Below are positions 22,821-31,601 of a stretch of DNA of 64,000 nucleotides, piece by piece. The stretch's first letter is position 1; every line of letters starts with the position of its first letter. This DNA is from Hyphomicrobiales bacterium (lineage in GTDB: Bacteria; Pseudomonadota; Alphaproteobacteria; Rhizobiales; Rhizobiaceae), in the NCBI GenBank assembly GCA_900466945.1, contig UBNV01000001.1, forward strand, positions 124,001 through 188,000. Direction: 5' to 3'. Below the pieces are notes generated by a model that saw only the letters and a program-made list of their open reading frames with translations, ran no database searches and was not told where the DNA came from. The position numbers and the translations under genes are program-made.

Positions 22821-24473
22821 ATGACGACGATTTTCAAGATCCTTTTCTTCTTCGCCTTCATCCTTGCGCTGGGCTTCGGCTTTTCCTGGATCGCCGATCG
22901 TCCGGGTGACATCTGGCTCGAATGGGAGGGCCAGCGGTATCAGACGGACCTCATCGTCGCCGTCACCGCTCTGGTGGCGATCGTCGCCGTCGTCATGCTG
23001 CTTTGGTGGCTGCTCCGCACGCTCTGGACTTCGCCCCATTCGGTCCGCCGCTTCTTCCGCGCACGCAAGAGAGACCGGGGCTATCAGGCATTGTCGACCG
23101 GCCTGATCGCCGCTGGTGCCGGCAATGCCATCTTGGCCCGCAAGATGAGCGCCCGGGCTCGTGGCCTCATTCGCTCCGACCAGGAACCGCTGATCCGGGT
23201 TCTCGACGCTCAGGCGGCCCTGATCGAGGGACGCCACGACGAGGCGCGCCGCCTCTTCCAGCAAATGTCGGAGGATCCGGAAACGCGCGAACTCGGCCTG
23301 CGTGGCCTCTATGTCGAGGCGAACCGTCTGGGCGCGCACGAGGCGGCCCGGCAATATGCCGAGACCGCGGCCGAAGCCGCCCCTTACCTGCCCTGGGCAG
23401 CCAAGGCGACGCTGGAATATCGCTGTCGTGCCGGCCATTGGGACGATGCGATCCGTTTGCTTGACCAGCAGAAGATCGCTCATGTGCTCGAGCGGCATGA
23501 AGCCGAGCGTCTGAAGGCCGTTCTGCTGACGGCGAAAGCCGAAGACCAGCTGGAGGCAGAACCTGCAGCCGCCCGCGACAGCGCCCTGAAAGCGCTGAAG
23601 CTCGCCAAGGATCTGGTCCCGGCAGCGATCGTCGCCGCCAAGGCCTATATCCGCGAGGACAATCTGCGCAAGGCATCCAGCACGCTCGAGCAGGTTTGGA
23701 AGATCGAGCCGCATCCGGAAATCGCCCGCGCCTATGTCCGGGCACGCATTGGCGACAGCGCGGTCGACCGCCTCAAGAAGGCCGAGAAACTGGAGGCCTT
23801 GAAGCCCAACAACTACGAAAGCCTGCTGGCCGTCGCGGAAGCGGCGCTCGGCGCGCAGGACTTCAAAAAGGCCCGCGCCAAAGCCGAGGCTGCGGCACGC
23901 ATCGCCTCACGCGAACGGGTCTATCTGTTGCTTGCGGACATCGAGGAAGCCGAAACGGGTGATCAGGGCCGAATCCGCCACTGGATGGGCCAGGCGCTTA
24001 AGGCGCCGCGCGATCCGGCATGGGTCGCCGATGGTCATGTTTCCGAACGCTGGATGCCGATCTCGCCTGTGACAGGTCGCCTGGACGCCTTCGAGTGGAA
24101 GACGCCTTTCGACCAATTGGCCGGACCGATCGAAGAGGGCAGCCTTTCCGAAGGAGAGAAGGCGCTGGCAGCCCTTCCCCCGGTCGCGAGGACCGAGATG
24201 CCACCAGTGCCCGAGCCAGTGATCGACACTCCATCGCCGCAGGTGGTGGAGGCCGACAGCATTGTCATCGAGGCTGATGCACCGGCACAGTCGAACACGC
24301 AAACCAAGCCCGCCAAGCCGGATACACCCACCACCGTAACCACGAAGGAGCGCGCGCCCGCCACGGACGCGGTGGTCGTCGAACCCTTTTTCGGGCGCCC
24401 GCCCGACGATCCCGGGGTCAAGGACCCCGCGCTCGCTTCGCCCGAACCCAAGACCCGCTTGAAACTCTTCTGA
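22821..24473 (+). CDS. heme biosynthesis HemY-N-type TPR protein
   Basis: A 550-residue inner-membrane protein of the HemY N-terminal-domain family (the proteobacterial protein, not protoporphyrinogen oxidase). Two transmembrane helices lie at residues 4-25 and about 42-68, followed by a helical TPR-like region (about 85-420) and a low-complexity Pro/Thr/Ala-rich tail ending in a short conserved FFGRPPDDPGVKD...RLKLF segment. The exact function is unresolved; it lies in heme operons and may organise late heme synthesis or envelope complexes. It follows mic60 by 3 bp. Confidence 0.92.
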   Translation: MTTIFKILFFFAFILALGFGFSWIADRPGDIWLEWEGQRYQTDLIVAVTALVAIVAVVMLLWWLLRTLWTSPHSVRRFFRARKRDRGYQALSTGLIAAGAGNAILARKMSARARGLIRSDQEPLIRVLDAQAALIEGRHDEARRLFQQMSEDPETRELGLRGLYVEANRLGAHEAARQYAETAAEAAPYLPWAAKATLEYRCRAGHWDDAIRLLDQQKIAHVLERHEAERLKAVLLTAKAEDQLEAEPAAARDSALKALKLAKDLVPAAIVAAKAYIREDNLRKASSTLEQVWKIEPHPEIARAYVRARIGDSAVDRLKKAEKLEALKPNNYESLLAVAEAALGAQDFKKARAKAEAAARIASRERVYLLLADIEEAETGDQGRIRHWMGQALKAPRDPAWVADGHVSERWMPISPVTGRLDAFEWKTPFDQLAGPIEEGSLSEGEKALAALPPVARTEMPPVPEPVIDTPSPQVVEADSIVIEADAPAQSNTQTKPAKPDTPTTVTTKERAPATDAVVVEPFFGRPPDDPGVKDPALASPEPKTRLKLF

Positions 24474-24483
24474 CAGGACCCGC

Positions 24484-24963
24484 ATGCTCGACCGCTTGCA
24501 AGCCTTCTTCCAATCCGTGATGCAGGACCGCCCAAAGGCGGTCTTTGCGCCCGATGATCCCCGCATCGCAGTAGCGGCGCTGTGCCTTCAGGTCATGGAG
24601 GCTGACGGTGTCGTTCGCGACGCGGAACGATTGAAGCTCCGCGAGATCCTGAAGGAACAGTATGAACTAGACGATGCAGCACTCGACGCGCTGATCGCGG
24701 CAGGGCAGGATGCGGAGAACCAGGCGGTCGACTATTACCGCTTCACCACCGAACTGAAGCGGCAACTGGACGAGGCACAGCGCCAGCAACTTGTTGGCCT
24801 GCTCTGGGACATCGTCTATGCCGACGGTACACGAAGCGAGATGGAAGACCATGCCATCTGGCGGGTTGCCGACCTGCTCGGTGTCTCCGGTCGCGAACGG
24901 ATCGTTCAGCGGCAGGAGGCAGCTGATCGCGCAGGCCTCGGAGCGATCGACGATGCCACCTGA
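24484..24963 (+). CDS. TerB family tellurite resistance protein (COG4103-like)
   Basis: A 159-residue helical protein with two TerB-like repeats rich in acidic residues: CLQVMEADGVVRDAERLKLREIL and IVYADGTRSEMEDHAIWRVADLLG. The ADGxxxxxE pattern is the TerB/DjlA metal-binding-type motif. The tellurite label is inherited from the family name; the real role here is unknown. It lies 10 bp after hemY and its 3' end overlaps the amidotransferase start by 11 bp, so it belongs to the hem transcription unit. Confidence 0.88.
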   Translation: MLDRLQAFFQSVMQDRPKAVFAPDDPRIAVAALCLQVMEADGVVRDAERLKLREILKEQYELDDAALDALIAAGQDAENQAVDYYRFTTELKRQLDEAQRQQLVGLLWDIVYADGTRSEMEDHAIWRVADLLGVSGRERIVQRQEAADRAGLGAIDDAT

Positions 24964-25687
24964 CGAACGATCGCATCCGCGCGGTCGCCAGCAACCCGTC
25001 CTTATCGTTTTGCATCAGGAACGCTCCAGTCCGGGTCGCGTCGGGCAGATGCTGGAAGAGAAGGGCTATCCGCTCGACATTCGGCGCCCCGTCCTCGGCC
25101 AGGAATTGCCGAAGACGCTGAAGCACCATGCCGGCGCCGTCGTCTTCGGCGGTCCGATGAGTGCGAACGATCCGGATGACTACATCAAGACTGAAATCAA
25201 CTGGCTCGACGTGCCGCTGAAGGAAAACAAGCCCTTCCTCGGCATCTGCCTTGGCGCCCAGATGCTGGTCCGCCACCTCGGCGGCAAGGTCGAGGCCGAC
25301 CGGCAAGAGCGCACGGAGATCGGCTGGTATCCGATCAATCCGACCGAACATGGTCGCCTCCTGATGCACTGGCCAAAAATGGTCTACCACTTCCACCGCG
25401 AGGGCTTCAGCCTGCCGCATGGCGCCAAATTGCTGGCGACTGGCGATATTTATCCCAATCAGGCCTTCCGCTATGGCGACAACGCCTGGGCGGTTCAATT
25501 CCATGCGGAACTGACCCGCGCCATGATGCATCGCTGGGTCGTCCATGGCGCCCATCGTTTCGTGCTGCCGAATGCTCAGCAGGGGCGTGAGCATTTGGAA
25601 GGGCGCATGATCTTCGACGCGCCGCTACGGGCCTGGCTTTCGAACTTTCTCGACCTGATATTCAGGCCCGGTCAGCGCGGCTCCTGA
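24953..25687 (+). CDS. class I glutamine amidotransferase (GMP synthase-like)
   Basis: A 244-residue stand-alone GATase1 domain. The nucleophile is Cys99 in FLGICLGAQML, and the His-Glu pair lies in AVQFHAELT. VVFGGPMSANDPDDYI forms the oxyanion-side loop. No synthetase domain is fused, so the ammonia acceptor is unknown; related proteins include gamma-glutamyl hydrolases of amine catabolism. The ATG at 24953 overlaps the TerB gene, and the 3' end overlaps the convergent MFS gene by 16 bp. Confidence 0.9.
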   Translation: MPPDERSHPRGRQQPVLIVLHQERSSPGRVGQMLEEKGYPLDIRRPVLGQELPKTLKHHAGAVVFGGPMSANDPDDYIKTEINWLDVPLKENKPFLGICLGAQMLVRHLGGKVEADRQERTEIGWYPINPTEHGRLLMHWPKMVYHFHREGFSLPHGAKLLATGDIYPNQAFRYGDNAWAVQFHAELTRAMMHRWVVHGAHRFVLPNAQQGREHLEGRMIFDAPLRAWLSNFLDLIFRPGQRGS

Positions 25688-26919
25688 CGCTCCGGCGCCT
25701 CGAGATTGTCGATCTTGCGCAATTGCGGGAAGCCGAGCGCCCAGACAACCGCAACCGCCAGCGTGCCGAATCCACCGAGCACGACGGCAGGCACCGGCCC
25801 GATGAAATGCGCCATGGTGCCTGCCCGGAACTCGCCGAGTTCATTCGAAGCGCCGACGAATACCATGTTGACAGCGTTGACCCGGCCGCGCACCTCATCA
25901 GGCGTCCAGAGCGCAATCAGCGTCTCGCGCACATAGACCGACGCCATGTCGGCGGCGCCCATGAGCATCAACGCGAAAATTGACAGCCAGGCCGTCTCGG
26001 AGAAGCCGAAGAGGATCGTTCCGACTCCGAAGAGGGCCACACCGACGAACATGAAGGTCCCGGCATTGTGGCGGATCGGAAAGCTGGCAAGCGCGATCGC
26101 GACGATGATCGCCCCTATACCAGGTGCAGCGCGCAGAAGACCGAGCCCCCAGGGGCCGAGATCGAGAATGTCGCGCGCGAAAACCGGCATCAGCGCGACG
26201 GCACCGCCGAGCAGCACCGCGAAGAGATCGAGCGAGATCGCCCCCAGAACCACCTTTTCCCCGAAGATGAACCGGAAGCCGGCAAACAGCGTGTTCAGGC
26301 TAACGGCCTTTTCCGATTTCCGCTGCGGCGGACGCTTCACCAGAAAGACGAGGATTGCGGCCGCGAAAAAGAAGCCGAACGATACGGAATAGGCGACAAC
26401 CGGGCTTGCCCCGTAGAGCAGTCCGCCGGCGACCGGCCCGACGATCGACGCCGTCTGCCAGGAGGAGGAGTTCCACGCAACGGCGTTCGACAGATCCTTT
26501 TGCGGCACGAGATTGGGCGCGAGCGACTGAACCGCAGGCGCAGCAAAAGCGCGCTCAATGCCGAAGATCACCAGGATGGCGAAGACGATCGTCGGCTCGA
26601 AGGCATCGGCGATCGTCAGAGCCAGAAGGGCGCCCGCACAGAGGGAGCTGACAATCATACAGATCGAAACGATGGCACGGCGGTTGTAGCGGTCGGCAAC
26701 GGAGCCGGTCACCAGGATCAGCAGAAGCGACGGCAGGAATTGCACCAGACCGATCAGGCCGAGGTAAAAGACATTGCCCGTATCGTCATACATCTGCCAG
26801 CCGACCGAGACGCTGAGGATCTGGGTCGCGAAAGCGCCAAGGAAGCGGGCAAAGAAGAAGCGGGTGTAGGAAGAATGCCGGAACGCCGCAAAACGATCGT
26901 CGGCCGAGGACGGGTGCAT
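25672..26919 (-). CDS. MFS transporter, EntS-like
   Basis: A 415-residue major facilitator with about 12 hydrophobic helices. The segment ARFLGAFATQILSVSVGWQMYD and the loop motif GSVADRYNRRAIV (family motif A) place it among EntS/enterobactin-exporter-like or macrolide-efflux-like MFS proteins. Substrate is not readable from sequence. It stands alone, divergent from yggT across 124 bp and convergent with the amidotransferase. Confidence 0.88.
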   Translation of the reverse strand: MHPSSADDRFAAFRHSSYTRFFFARFLGAFATQILSVSVGWQMYDDTGNVFYLGLIGLVQFLPSLLLILVTGSVADRYNRRAIVSICMIVSSLCAGALLALTIADAFEPTIVFAILVIFGIERAFAAPAVQSLAPNLVPQKDLSNAVAWNSSSWQTASIVGPVAGGLLYGASPVVAYSVSFGFFFAAAILVFLVKRPPQRKSEKAVSLNTLFAGFRFIFGEKVVLGAISLDLFAVLLGGAVALMPVFARDILDLGPWGLGLLRAAPGIGAIIVAIALASFPIRHNAGTFMFVGVALFGVGTILFGFSETAWLSIFALMLMGAADMASVYVRETLIALWTPDEVRGRVNAVNMVFVGASNELGEFRAGTMAHFIGPVPAVVLGGFGTLAVAVVWALGFPQLRKIDNLEAPERQEPR

Positions 26920-27043
26920 CGAAAAGACCTTAAGCTGCGGGAAGGCCCGCCGTTAAACATGAATCGGATTGCGTGGGCCCCATCCACTTGTCCGTTAAGT
27001 CGCCAATGTCTACATCTCTGTCAACCGAGAAATGGAGACCTGA

Positions 27044-27334
27044 ATGTACGCGCTGTTTCAGACGATCGACCTTGCCCTGAGTATCTTCACCTGGATTCTG
27101 ATCGGCAGTGCGATCTTCTCCTGGCTCTATGCCTTCAACGTGATCAATTCCAGCAATCGCTTTGTCGCGACGCTCGGCCAGTTCTTCCACAACGTGACGG
27201 AACCGGTCCTGCGTCCAATCCGACGCTTCATGCCGGATCTCGGCGGCATCGACATCTCGCCGATCGTCGTCCTGTTGATCATCTTCTTCCTGCGTTCCTT
27301 CCTCTGGAACAGCATTTTCCCGCTGGTGGCGTGA
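27044..27334 (+). CDS. YggT family membrane protein
   Basis: A 96-residue protein with two hydrophobic segments and the family signature between them: [41 protein letters not shown]. YggT proteins act in envelope organisation or osmotic tolerance and, in plastids, cytochrome assembly. Pairing with a DUF167 gene is conserved across proteobacteria. Its TGA overlaps the GTG start of that gene. Confidence 0.93.
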   Translation: MYALFQTIDLALSIFTWILIGSAIFSWLYAFNVINSSNRFVATLGQFFHNVTEPVLRPIRRFMPDLGGIDISPIVVLLIIFFLRSFLWNSIFPLVA

Positions 27335-27645
27335 TCAGTCCCTGCCGTCTTGGCAATGATCATGTTCTGCTCGCCGTCCGGCTGACACCGAATGGCGGGC
27401 GCGACGCATTCGATGGGTTGGAGGTCACAGCCGACGGTTTGGCGTATCTGAAGGCGCGCGTGACCGCTGTGCCCGAGAAGGACAAGGCCAACAAGGCGCT
27501 AGTTGTGCTGCTGTCGAAGAGGCTCAAGGCTCCGAAGACCGCCATTTCGGTCCTTTCGGGTGACACTGCCAGACAAAAAATCCTCCGGATCGAAGGCGAC
27601 CCGGAGGATTTGAAATCGAGGATAGACGCGCTCGCGTCTGCCTGA
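27331..27645 (+). CDS. DUF167 family protein (YggU)
   Basis: A 104-residue DUF167/YggU domain: [14 protein letters not shown], then [26 protein letters not shown] and [19 protein letters not shown], the usual pattern. A GTG start at 27331 overlaps the yggT stop (GTGA), giving the correct family length; no ATG serves. The last codons contain the rho-independent terminator of the convergent ppa gene, so the C-terminal residues are shaped by two functions. Molecular role unknown. Confidence 0.9.
   Translation: MISPCRLGNDHVLLAVRLTPNGGRDAFDGLEVTADGLAYLKARVTAVPEKDKANKALVVLLSKRLKAPKTAISVLSGDTARQKILRIEGDPEDLKSRIDALASA
27575..27611 (-). terminator. ppa terminator embedded in the DUF167 gene
   Basis: Perfect 11-bp inverted repeat AAATCCTCCGG (27578-27588) and CCGGAGGATTT (27601-27611) with a 12-nt loop. 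On the minus strand the stem is followed by a run of six T (27575-27580), 37 bp past the ppa stop. It lies wholly within the coding region of the opposite-strand DUF167 gene. Confidence 0.88.
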
Positions 27646-27647
27646 TC

Positions 27648-28184
27648 TTACTTGCCTTCGTCCTTGGCGCGCTGGATCGATTCCAGGATGATCTGCTTGG
27701 CGGCATCGACATTCATCCAGTCGCCGATCTTCACCCACTTGCCGGGCTCCAGATCCTTGTAGTGCTCGAAGAAGTGCTGGATCTGCTTGAGCGTGATTTC
27801 CGGCAGGTCCGTATAGTTGGCGATCTTGTCGTAGCGACGCGTCAGCTTCGGTACCGGAACGGCGAGGATCTTCTCGTCCATACCGCCATCGTCTTCCATC
27901 ATCATCACGCCGATCGGGCGAACATTGATGACGCAGCCCGGAACGAGCGGGCGCGTGTTGCAGATCAGAACGTCGAGCGGGTCGCCGTCCTTGCAGAGCG
28001 TGTGCGGCACGAAGCCGTAATTGCCCGGATAAGTCATCGGGGTATAGAGGAAGCGGTCGACGACCAGCGTGCCGGCGTCCTTGTCCATCTCATACTTGAT
28101 CGGCTGGCCGCCGACAGGAACTTCGACGATGACGTTGATGTCTTCCGGCGGGTTCTTGCCGATGGCAATTGCATCAATACGCAT
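27648..28184 (-). CDS. ppa: inorganic pyrophosphatase
   Basis: Type I soluble pyrophosphatase of 178 residues. The metal and pyrophosphate site is seen in [27 protein letters not shown] and the signature DGDPLDVLI. It drives biosynthesis by hydrolysing PPi in the cytoplasm. Monocistronic, divergent from a secreted-protein gene and ended by the terminator in the DUF167 gene. Confidence 0.97.
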   Translation of the reverse strand: MRIDAIAIGKNPPEDINVIVEVPVGGQPIKYEMDKDAGTLVVDRFLYTPMTYPGNYGFVPHTLCKDGDPLDVLICNTRPLVPGCVINVRPIGVMMMEDDGGMDEKILAVPVPKLTRRYDKIANYTDLPEITLKQIQHFFEHYKDLEPGKWVKIGDWMNVDAAKQIILESIQRAKDEGK

Positions 28185-28292
28185 ATTATTGGACCCCGTA
28201 GAGTGTTGAATTCCTGCGCTACCTAATGCGAATTATGGCGCAATGCAACACGGCTTTGGGCGAAGCCGCTCCGCCCGCGAGGAGACAAGACC

Positions 28293-28919
28293 ATGCATGC
28301 CACCACCCCTTTGCCGATCGCGGTGCTGTTTGCCGCAAACATGCTCGTCGCGACAGCAGTCCAGGCCAACGACAGCGCCTATACCGATCTCGACCTGGAT
28401 AACTGCCAAACGATTGAAGCCGATGGGATGGGCGCCAGTCTGCTGTGCAAGGGCCTCAAGGGCCTGTCGGTTCACTTTAAGGAGGGTGACCTGCGCCAAA
28501 GCGTGCTCTTTGGTCCCGTTGACCGTGAACTGCGAGACGGCGCTTTCGAGAGTTTCAGCGCCTTCAACCGGGTCAACGACAAGATCGAGTGGCGGCGGGA
28601 TGCGTCCGGCAAGCCCTTTGCGGCAATCCTGCGCTGGTTCATCGAAAACTCTGGTCCGGATGGCTCACCGAGCCCGGAAAGCACGGGCCAGGTTCTGGTC
28701 ATATCCCGCGTCGCGACCCCTGATTATCCGGGCTCATGCTTTGTCGGCATGGTCGATGCGAAGGCCAATGCCAATGCGAACCTCCTGGCCCGTCAGGTGG
28801 CCGACCAGGTTACGACCGGGTTCGATTGCGGGATGGAGGCACCGGCCTGGTACGGCGCGCGTGGCCAACTTACCAGCGACAGGACGTTCAGCTGGCCCGA
28901 AGGATATGTGGTGGAATAG
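28293..28919 (+). CDS. conserved secreted protein of unknown function
   Basis: A 208-residue protein with a signal peptide (hydrophobic residues 8-22, cleavage probably after VQA). Four cysteines in the mature chain (DNC, LLC, GSC, FDC) could pair in the periplasm. The pattern CQTIEADGMGASLLCKGLKG...LRQSVLFG looks like a rhizobial family without known function. Single gene between ppa and a convergent GNAT gene, 13 bp between the stops. Confidence 0.75.
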   Translation: MHATTPLPIAVLFAANMLVATAVQANDSAYTDLDLDNCQTIEADGMGASLLCKGLKGLSVHFKEGDLRQSVLFGPVDRELRDGAFESFSAFNRVNDKIEWRRDASGKPFAAILRWFIENSGPDGSPSPESTGQVLVISRVATPDYPGSCFVGMVDAKANANANLLARQVADQVTTGFDCGMEAPAWYGARGQLTSDRTFSWPEGYVVE

Positions 28920-28932
28920 ACCCCGCGCGCTG

Positions 28933-29439
28933 TCAGTTCCAGATGAAGCCGAGCTTCTTCAGATGCACATCGTCGAAGTCTTCCATGCCTTCGACGGCAT
29001 CCACGCCGCCATTCGAGCGGAAGAAATTGGCAGCAATCTCGCTGTCCTCGAGGCACCAGACGACCATGCCGTTGCAGCCGAGCGATTTCAGCGTGCGCTT
29101 CGCCTCATGGAACAGCTGATAGCCGAGGCCGATGCCCTGATATTCGGGCCTGAGGTAAATCTCGTAGATCTCGCCTTCATGAGGCAAGGCGCGGGCGCGG
29201 TTATAGCCCACTGAGGCATAGCCTGCGACCGTGCCGGCCACCTCGGCAAGCAGGATGGTGGCGGGACCACGCGTCGCCTTGCGCCACCAGCTTTCGCCGC
29301 GACGCTCAATCATCCGGGTCAGGGCACGATAGGGAATGATGCCAGAATAGGCGTGTGTCCAGGCATTGCGGTGAGCGTCAGCGATCGCTGCGGCATCACC
29401 GGGACCTGCCAAGCGCATGTCGATCGACAACGTCTTCAT
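28933..29439 (-). CDS. GNAT family N-acetyltransferase
   Basis: An acetyltransferase of about 168 residues. Motif A, which binds acetyl-CoA, is LRPEYQGIGLGYQLF; the N-terminal part has DAHRNAWTHAYSGIIP and GYASVGY. The substrate is unknown. The start is uncertain: the ATG at 29439 gives MKTLSIDMRLAGPGDA, a typical GNAT opening, while an ATG at 29493 or a GTG at 29502 would add about 20 residues with no family character. A CtrA-type box lies upstream at 29512-29526. Confidence 0.85.
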   Translation of the reverse strand: MKTLSIDMRLAGPGDAAAIADAHRNAWTHAYSGIIPYRALTRMIERRGESWWRKATRGPATILLAEVAGTVAGYASVGYNRARALPHEGEIYEIYLRPEYQGIGLGYQLFHEAKRTLKSLGCNGMVVWCLEDSEIAANFFRSNGGVDAVEGMEDFDDVHLKKLGFIWN

Positions 29440-29511
29440 AACGTAAACCACCCTGGCGCGCCCGGCACTGGAGCGCGGAGCCTGAACCTGCATCGGTCCC
29501 ACGGTGAAAAT

Positions 29512-29526
29512 TTAACGCTTTTTTAA
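29512..29526. promoter_or_regulatory. CtrA-type box upstream of the GNAT gene
   Basis: Exact TTAA-N7-TTAA with spacer CGCTTTT, 72 bp upstream of the chosen GNAT start and 38 bp from the typA terminator. Matches the consensus full site of CtrA. If the longer GNAT reading is right, the box lies only 9 bp ahead of the start codon, which would argue for the shorter start. Confidence 0.42.
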
Positions 29527-29560
29527 CTCTGCCCGCAAGGCAGGAGGAACAAGTTCAACA

Positions 29561-29591
29561 AACAAAACCCCGGCCTTGCAGACCGGGGTTT
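29561..29591 (-). terminator. typA terminator
   Basis: Stem AAACCCCGG (29565-29573) with CCGGGGTTT (29583-29591) and a 9-nt loop; on the minus strand it is followed by TTTTGTTTGTT. It lies 32 bp past the typA stop. Confidence 0.85.
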
Positions 29592-29623
29592 CAAAACGAG
29601 ACAAGTTTTCAGAGACTTGCGCC

Positions 29624-31444
29624 TCAGATGGCAGCCTTGGCCTTGTCCATGCGCTTGCGGTCGTTCGCATCCAGGAACATCTTGCGCAGGCGGATCGACT
29701 TCGGTGTCACTTCCATCAGCTCGTCGTCCTGGATCCAGGACAGCGCGCGGTCGAGCGTCATGCGGATCGGCGGGGTCAGCTTCACGGCTTCGTCCTTGCC
29801 GGCCGAACGAATGTTGGTCAGCTGCTTGCCCTTGAGGACGTTGACCTCGAGGTCGTTGTCACGGGTGTGGATGCCGATGATCATGCCGGCATAGACCTTC
29901 TCGCCTGGCTCGATGATCATCGGGCCGCGATCTTCCAGGTTGAACATCGCATAGGCGACGGCTTCACCGGACTGGTTGGACAGGAGAACGCCGTTGACGC
30001 GACCGGTGATCGCACCCTTGTAGGGCTGATAGTCGTGGAACAGGCGGTTCATGATCGCCGTACCGCGCGTGTCGGTCAGCAGTTCCGACTGGTAGCCGAT
30101 GAGGCCGCGGGTCGGCGCGTAGAAGCGCAGACGAACGCGGCTACCGCCGGACGGACGCAGCTCGACCATCTCGGCCTTGCGCTCGGACATCTTCTGAACG
30201 ACGACGCCGGAATGCTCTTCATCGACGTCGATGACGACTTCTTCGATCGGCTCCAGCGTGGTGCCGCTTTCGTCCTTGTGCATGACGACGCGCGGACGCG
30301 ACACAGCCAGCTCGAAACCTTCGCGACGCATGGTCTCGATCAGAACGGCCAGCTGCAATTCGCCACGACCGGAGACAAAGAACGAGTCCTTGCCGTCAGA
30401 CTCTTCGATCTTCAGCGCGACATTGCCTTCGGCTTCCTTGAACAGACGGTCGCGGATGACACGGCTCGTGACCTTGTCACCTTCAGTGCCGGCCAGCGGG
30501 CTGTCGTTGACGAGGAAGGACATGGTGACCGTCGGCGGATCGATCGGCTGGGCGGTCATGGCTTCGGTGACGGACGGATCGCAGAACGTGTCGGCAACGG
30601 TGCCCTTGGAGAGACCGGCGATGGCAACGATGTCACCTGCATGGGCTTCTTCAATCGGCTGGCGCTCGATGCCGCGGAACGCGAGGATCTTGGAGATACG
30701 ACCGGTTTCGACAGTCTTGCCGTCCTGAGCCAGAACCTTGACGGCCTGGTTCGGCTTGATCGAGCCGGAAGCGATGCGGCCCGTGATGATGCGGCCAAGG
30801 AAGGGGTTGGCTTCCAGAAGCGTGCCGATCATGCGGAACGGGCCTTCTTCAACCTTGGGCTCCGGAACGTGTTCCAGAACGAGGTCGAGAAGCGGGGCCA
30901 GGCCTTGATCCTTCGGGCCTTCCGGGTTGACGTTCATCCAGCCATCGCGGCCAGAGCCGTAGAGGATCGGGAAGTCGAGCTGATCGTCGGTCGCGTCGAG
31001 GTTGGCAAAAAGGTCGAAGACTTCGTTGATGACTTCTTCGTGCCGGCCGTCCGGACGGTCGATCTTGTTGATCGCAACGATCGGGCGAAGACCGACCTTC
31101 AACGCCTTGCCGACGACGAACTTGGTCTGCGGCATCGGGCCTTCGGAGGAGTCGACCAGAACGATCGCGCCGTCCACCATCGAGAGGATACGCTCGACTT
31201 CGCCACCGAAGTCGGCGTGACCGGGGGTGTCAACGATGTTGATGCGGTGACCCTTCCACTCGATGGAGGTCGCCTTGGCCAGGATCGTGATGCCACGTTC
31301 CTTTTCGAGATCGTTCGAATCCATCATGCGCTCGGCGGTGCGCTGGTTCTCACGGAATGAACCCGACTGCTTCAGAAGCTCGTCCACAAGGGTCGTTTTT
31401 CCATGGTCGACGTGCGCGATAATCGCGATGTTGCGCATTTTCAT
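29624..31444 (-). CDS. typA: ribosome-associated GTPase TypA/BipA
   Basis: Translational GTPase of 606 residues. G-domain motifs are [10 protein letters not shown] (G1), [12 protein letters not shown] (G3) and NKIDRPD (G4); EF-G-like domains and the BipA-specific C-terminal domain ([19 protein letters not shown]) follow. It acts in 50S assembly and stress or cold adaptation. Start [15 protein letters not shown] is canonical. Monocistronic, with a strong terminator downstream. Confidence 0.97.
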   Translation of the reverse strand: MKMRNIAIIAHVDHGKTTLVDELLKQSGSFRENQRTAERMMDSNDLEKERGITILAKATSIEWKGHRINIVDTPGHADFGGEVERILSMVDGAIVLVDSSEGPMPQTKFVVGKALKVGLRPIVAINKIDRPDGRHEEVINEVFDLFANLDATDDQLDFPILYGSGRDGWMNVNPEGPKDQGLAPLLDLVLEHVPEPKVEEGPFRMIGTLLEANPFLGRIITGRIASGSIKPNQAVKVLAQDGKTVETGRISKILAFRGIERQPIEEAHAGDIVAIAGLSKGTVADTFCDPSVTEAMTAQPIDPPTVTMSFLVNDSPLAGTEGDKVTSRVIRDRLFKEAEGNVALKIEESDGKDSFFVSGRGELQLAVLIETMRREGFELAVSRPRVVMHKDESGTTLEPIEEVVIDVDEEHSGVVVQKMSERKAEMVELRPSGGSRVRLRFYAPTRGLIGYQSELLTDTRGTAIMNRLFHDYQPYKGAITGRVNGVLLSNQSGEAVAYAMFNLEDRGPMIIEPGEKVYAGMIIGIHTRDNDLEVNVLKGKQLTNIRSAGKDEAVKLTPPIRMTLDRALSWIQDDELMEVTPKSIRLRKMFLDANDRKRMDKAKAAI

Positions 31445-31601
31445 GTTTGTGATCTCTGATAGCTGGGGCGCAATACGGGAGAGAGGCGCCGATTTACTTT
31501 GGCGCGCTCATAGCTTGTTTTTTGCATTTGCGAAAGGGGGAAACGCCCGATGCGCCGGCGATGGTTACCGCCAGCGTCGGTTTTGCTCGGTCCTGCGTGC
31601 C

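Noticed and set aside
26068-27330. Long plus-strand frame that runs through the MFS and yggT region into DUF167
   Set aside because: Only the part from the GTG at 27331 encodes a recognisable protein; the upstream part is antisense to the MFS gene or out of frame with yggT.
29576-31360. 594-codon plus-strand frame opposite typA
   Set aside because: Antisense of typA; no motif and begins in the typA terminator.
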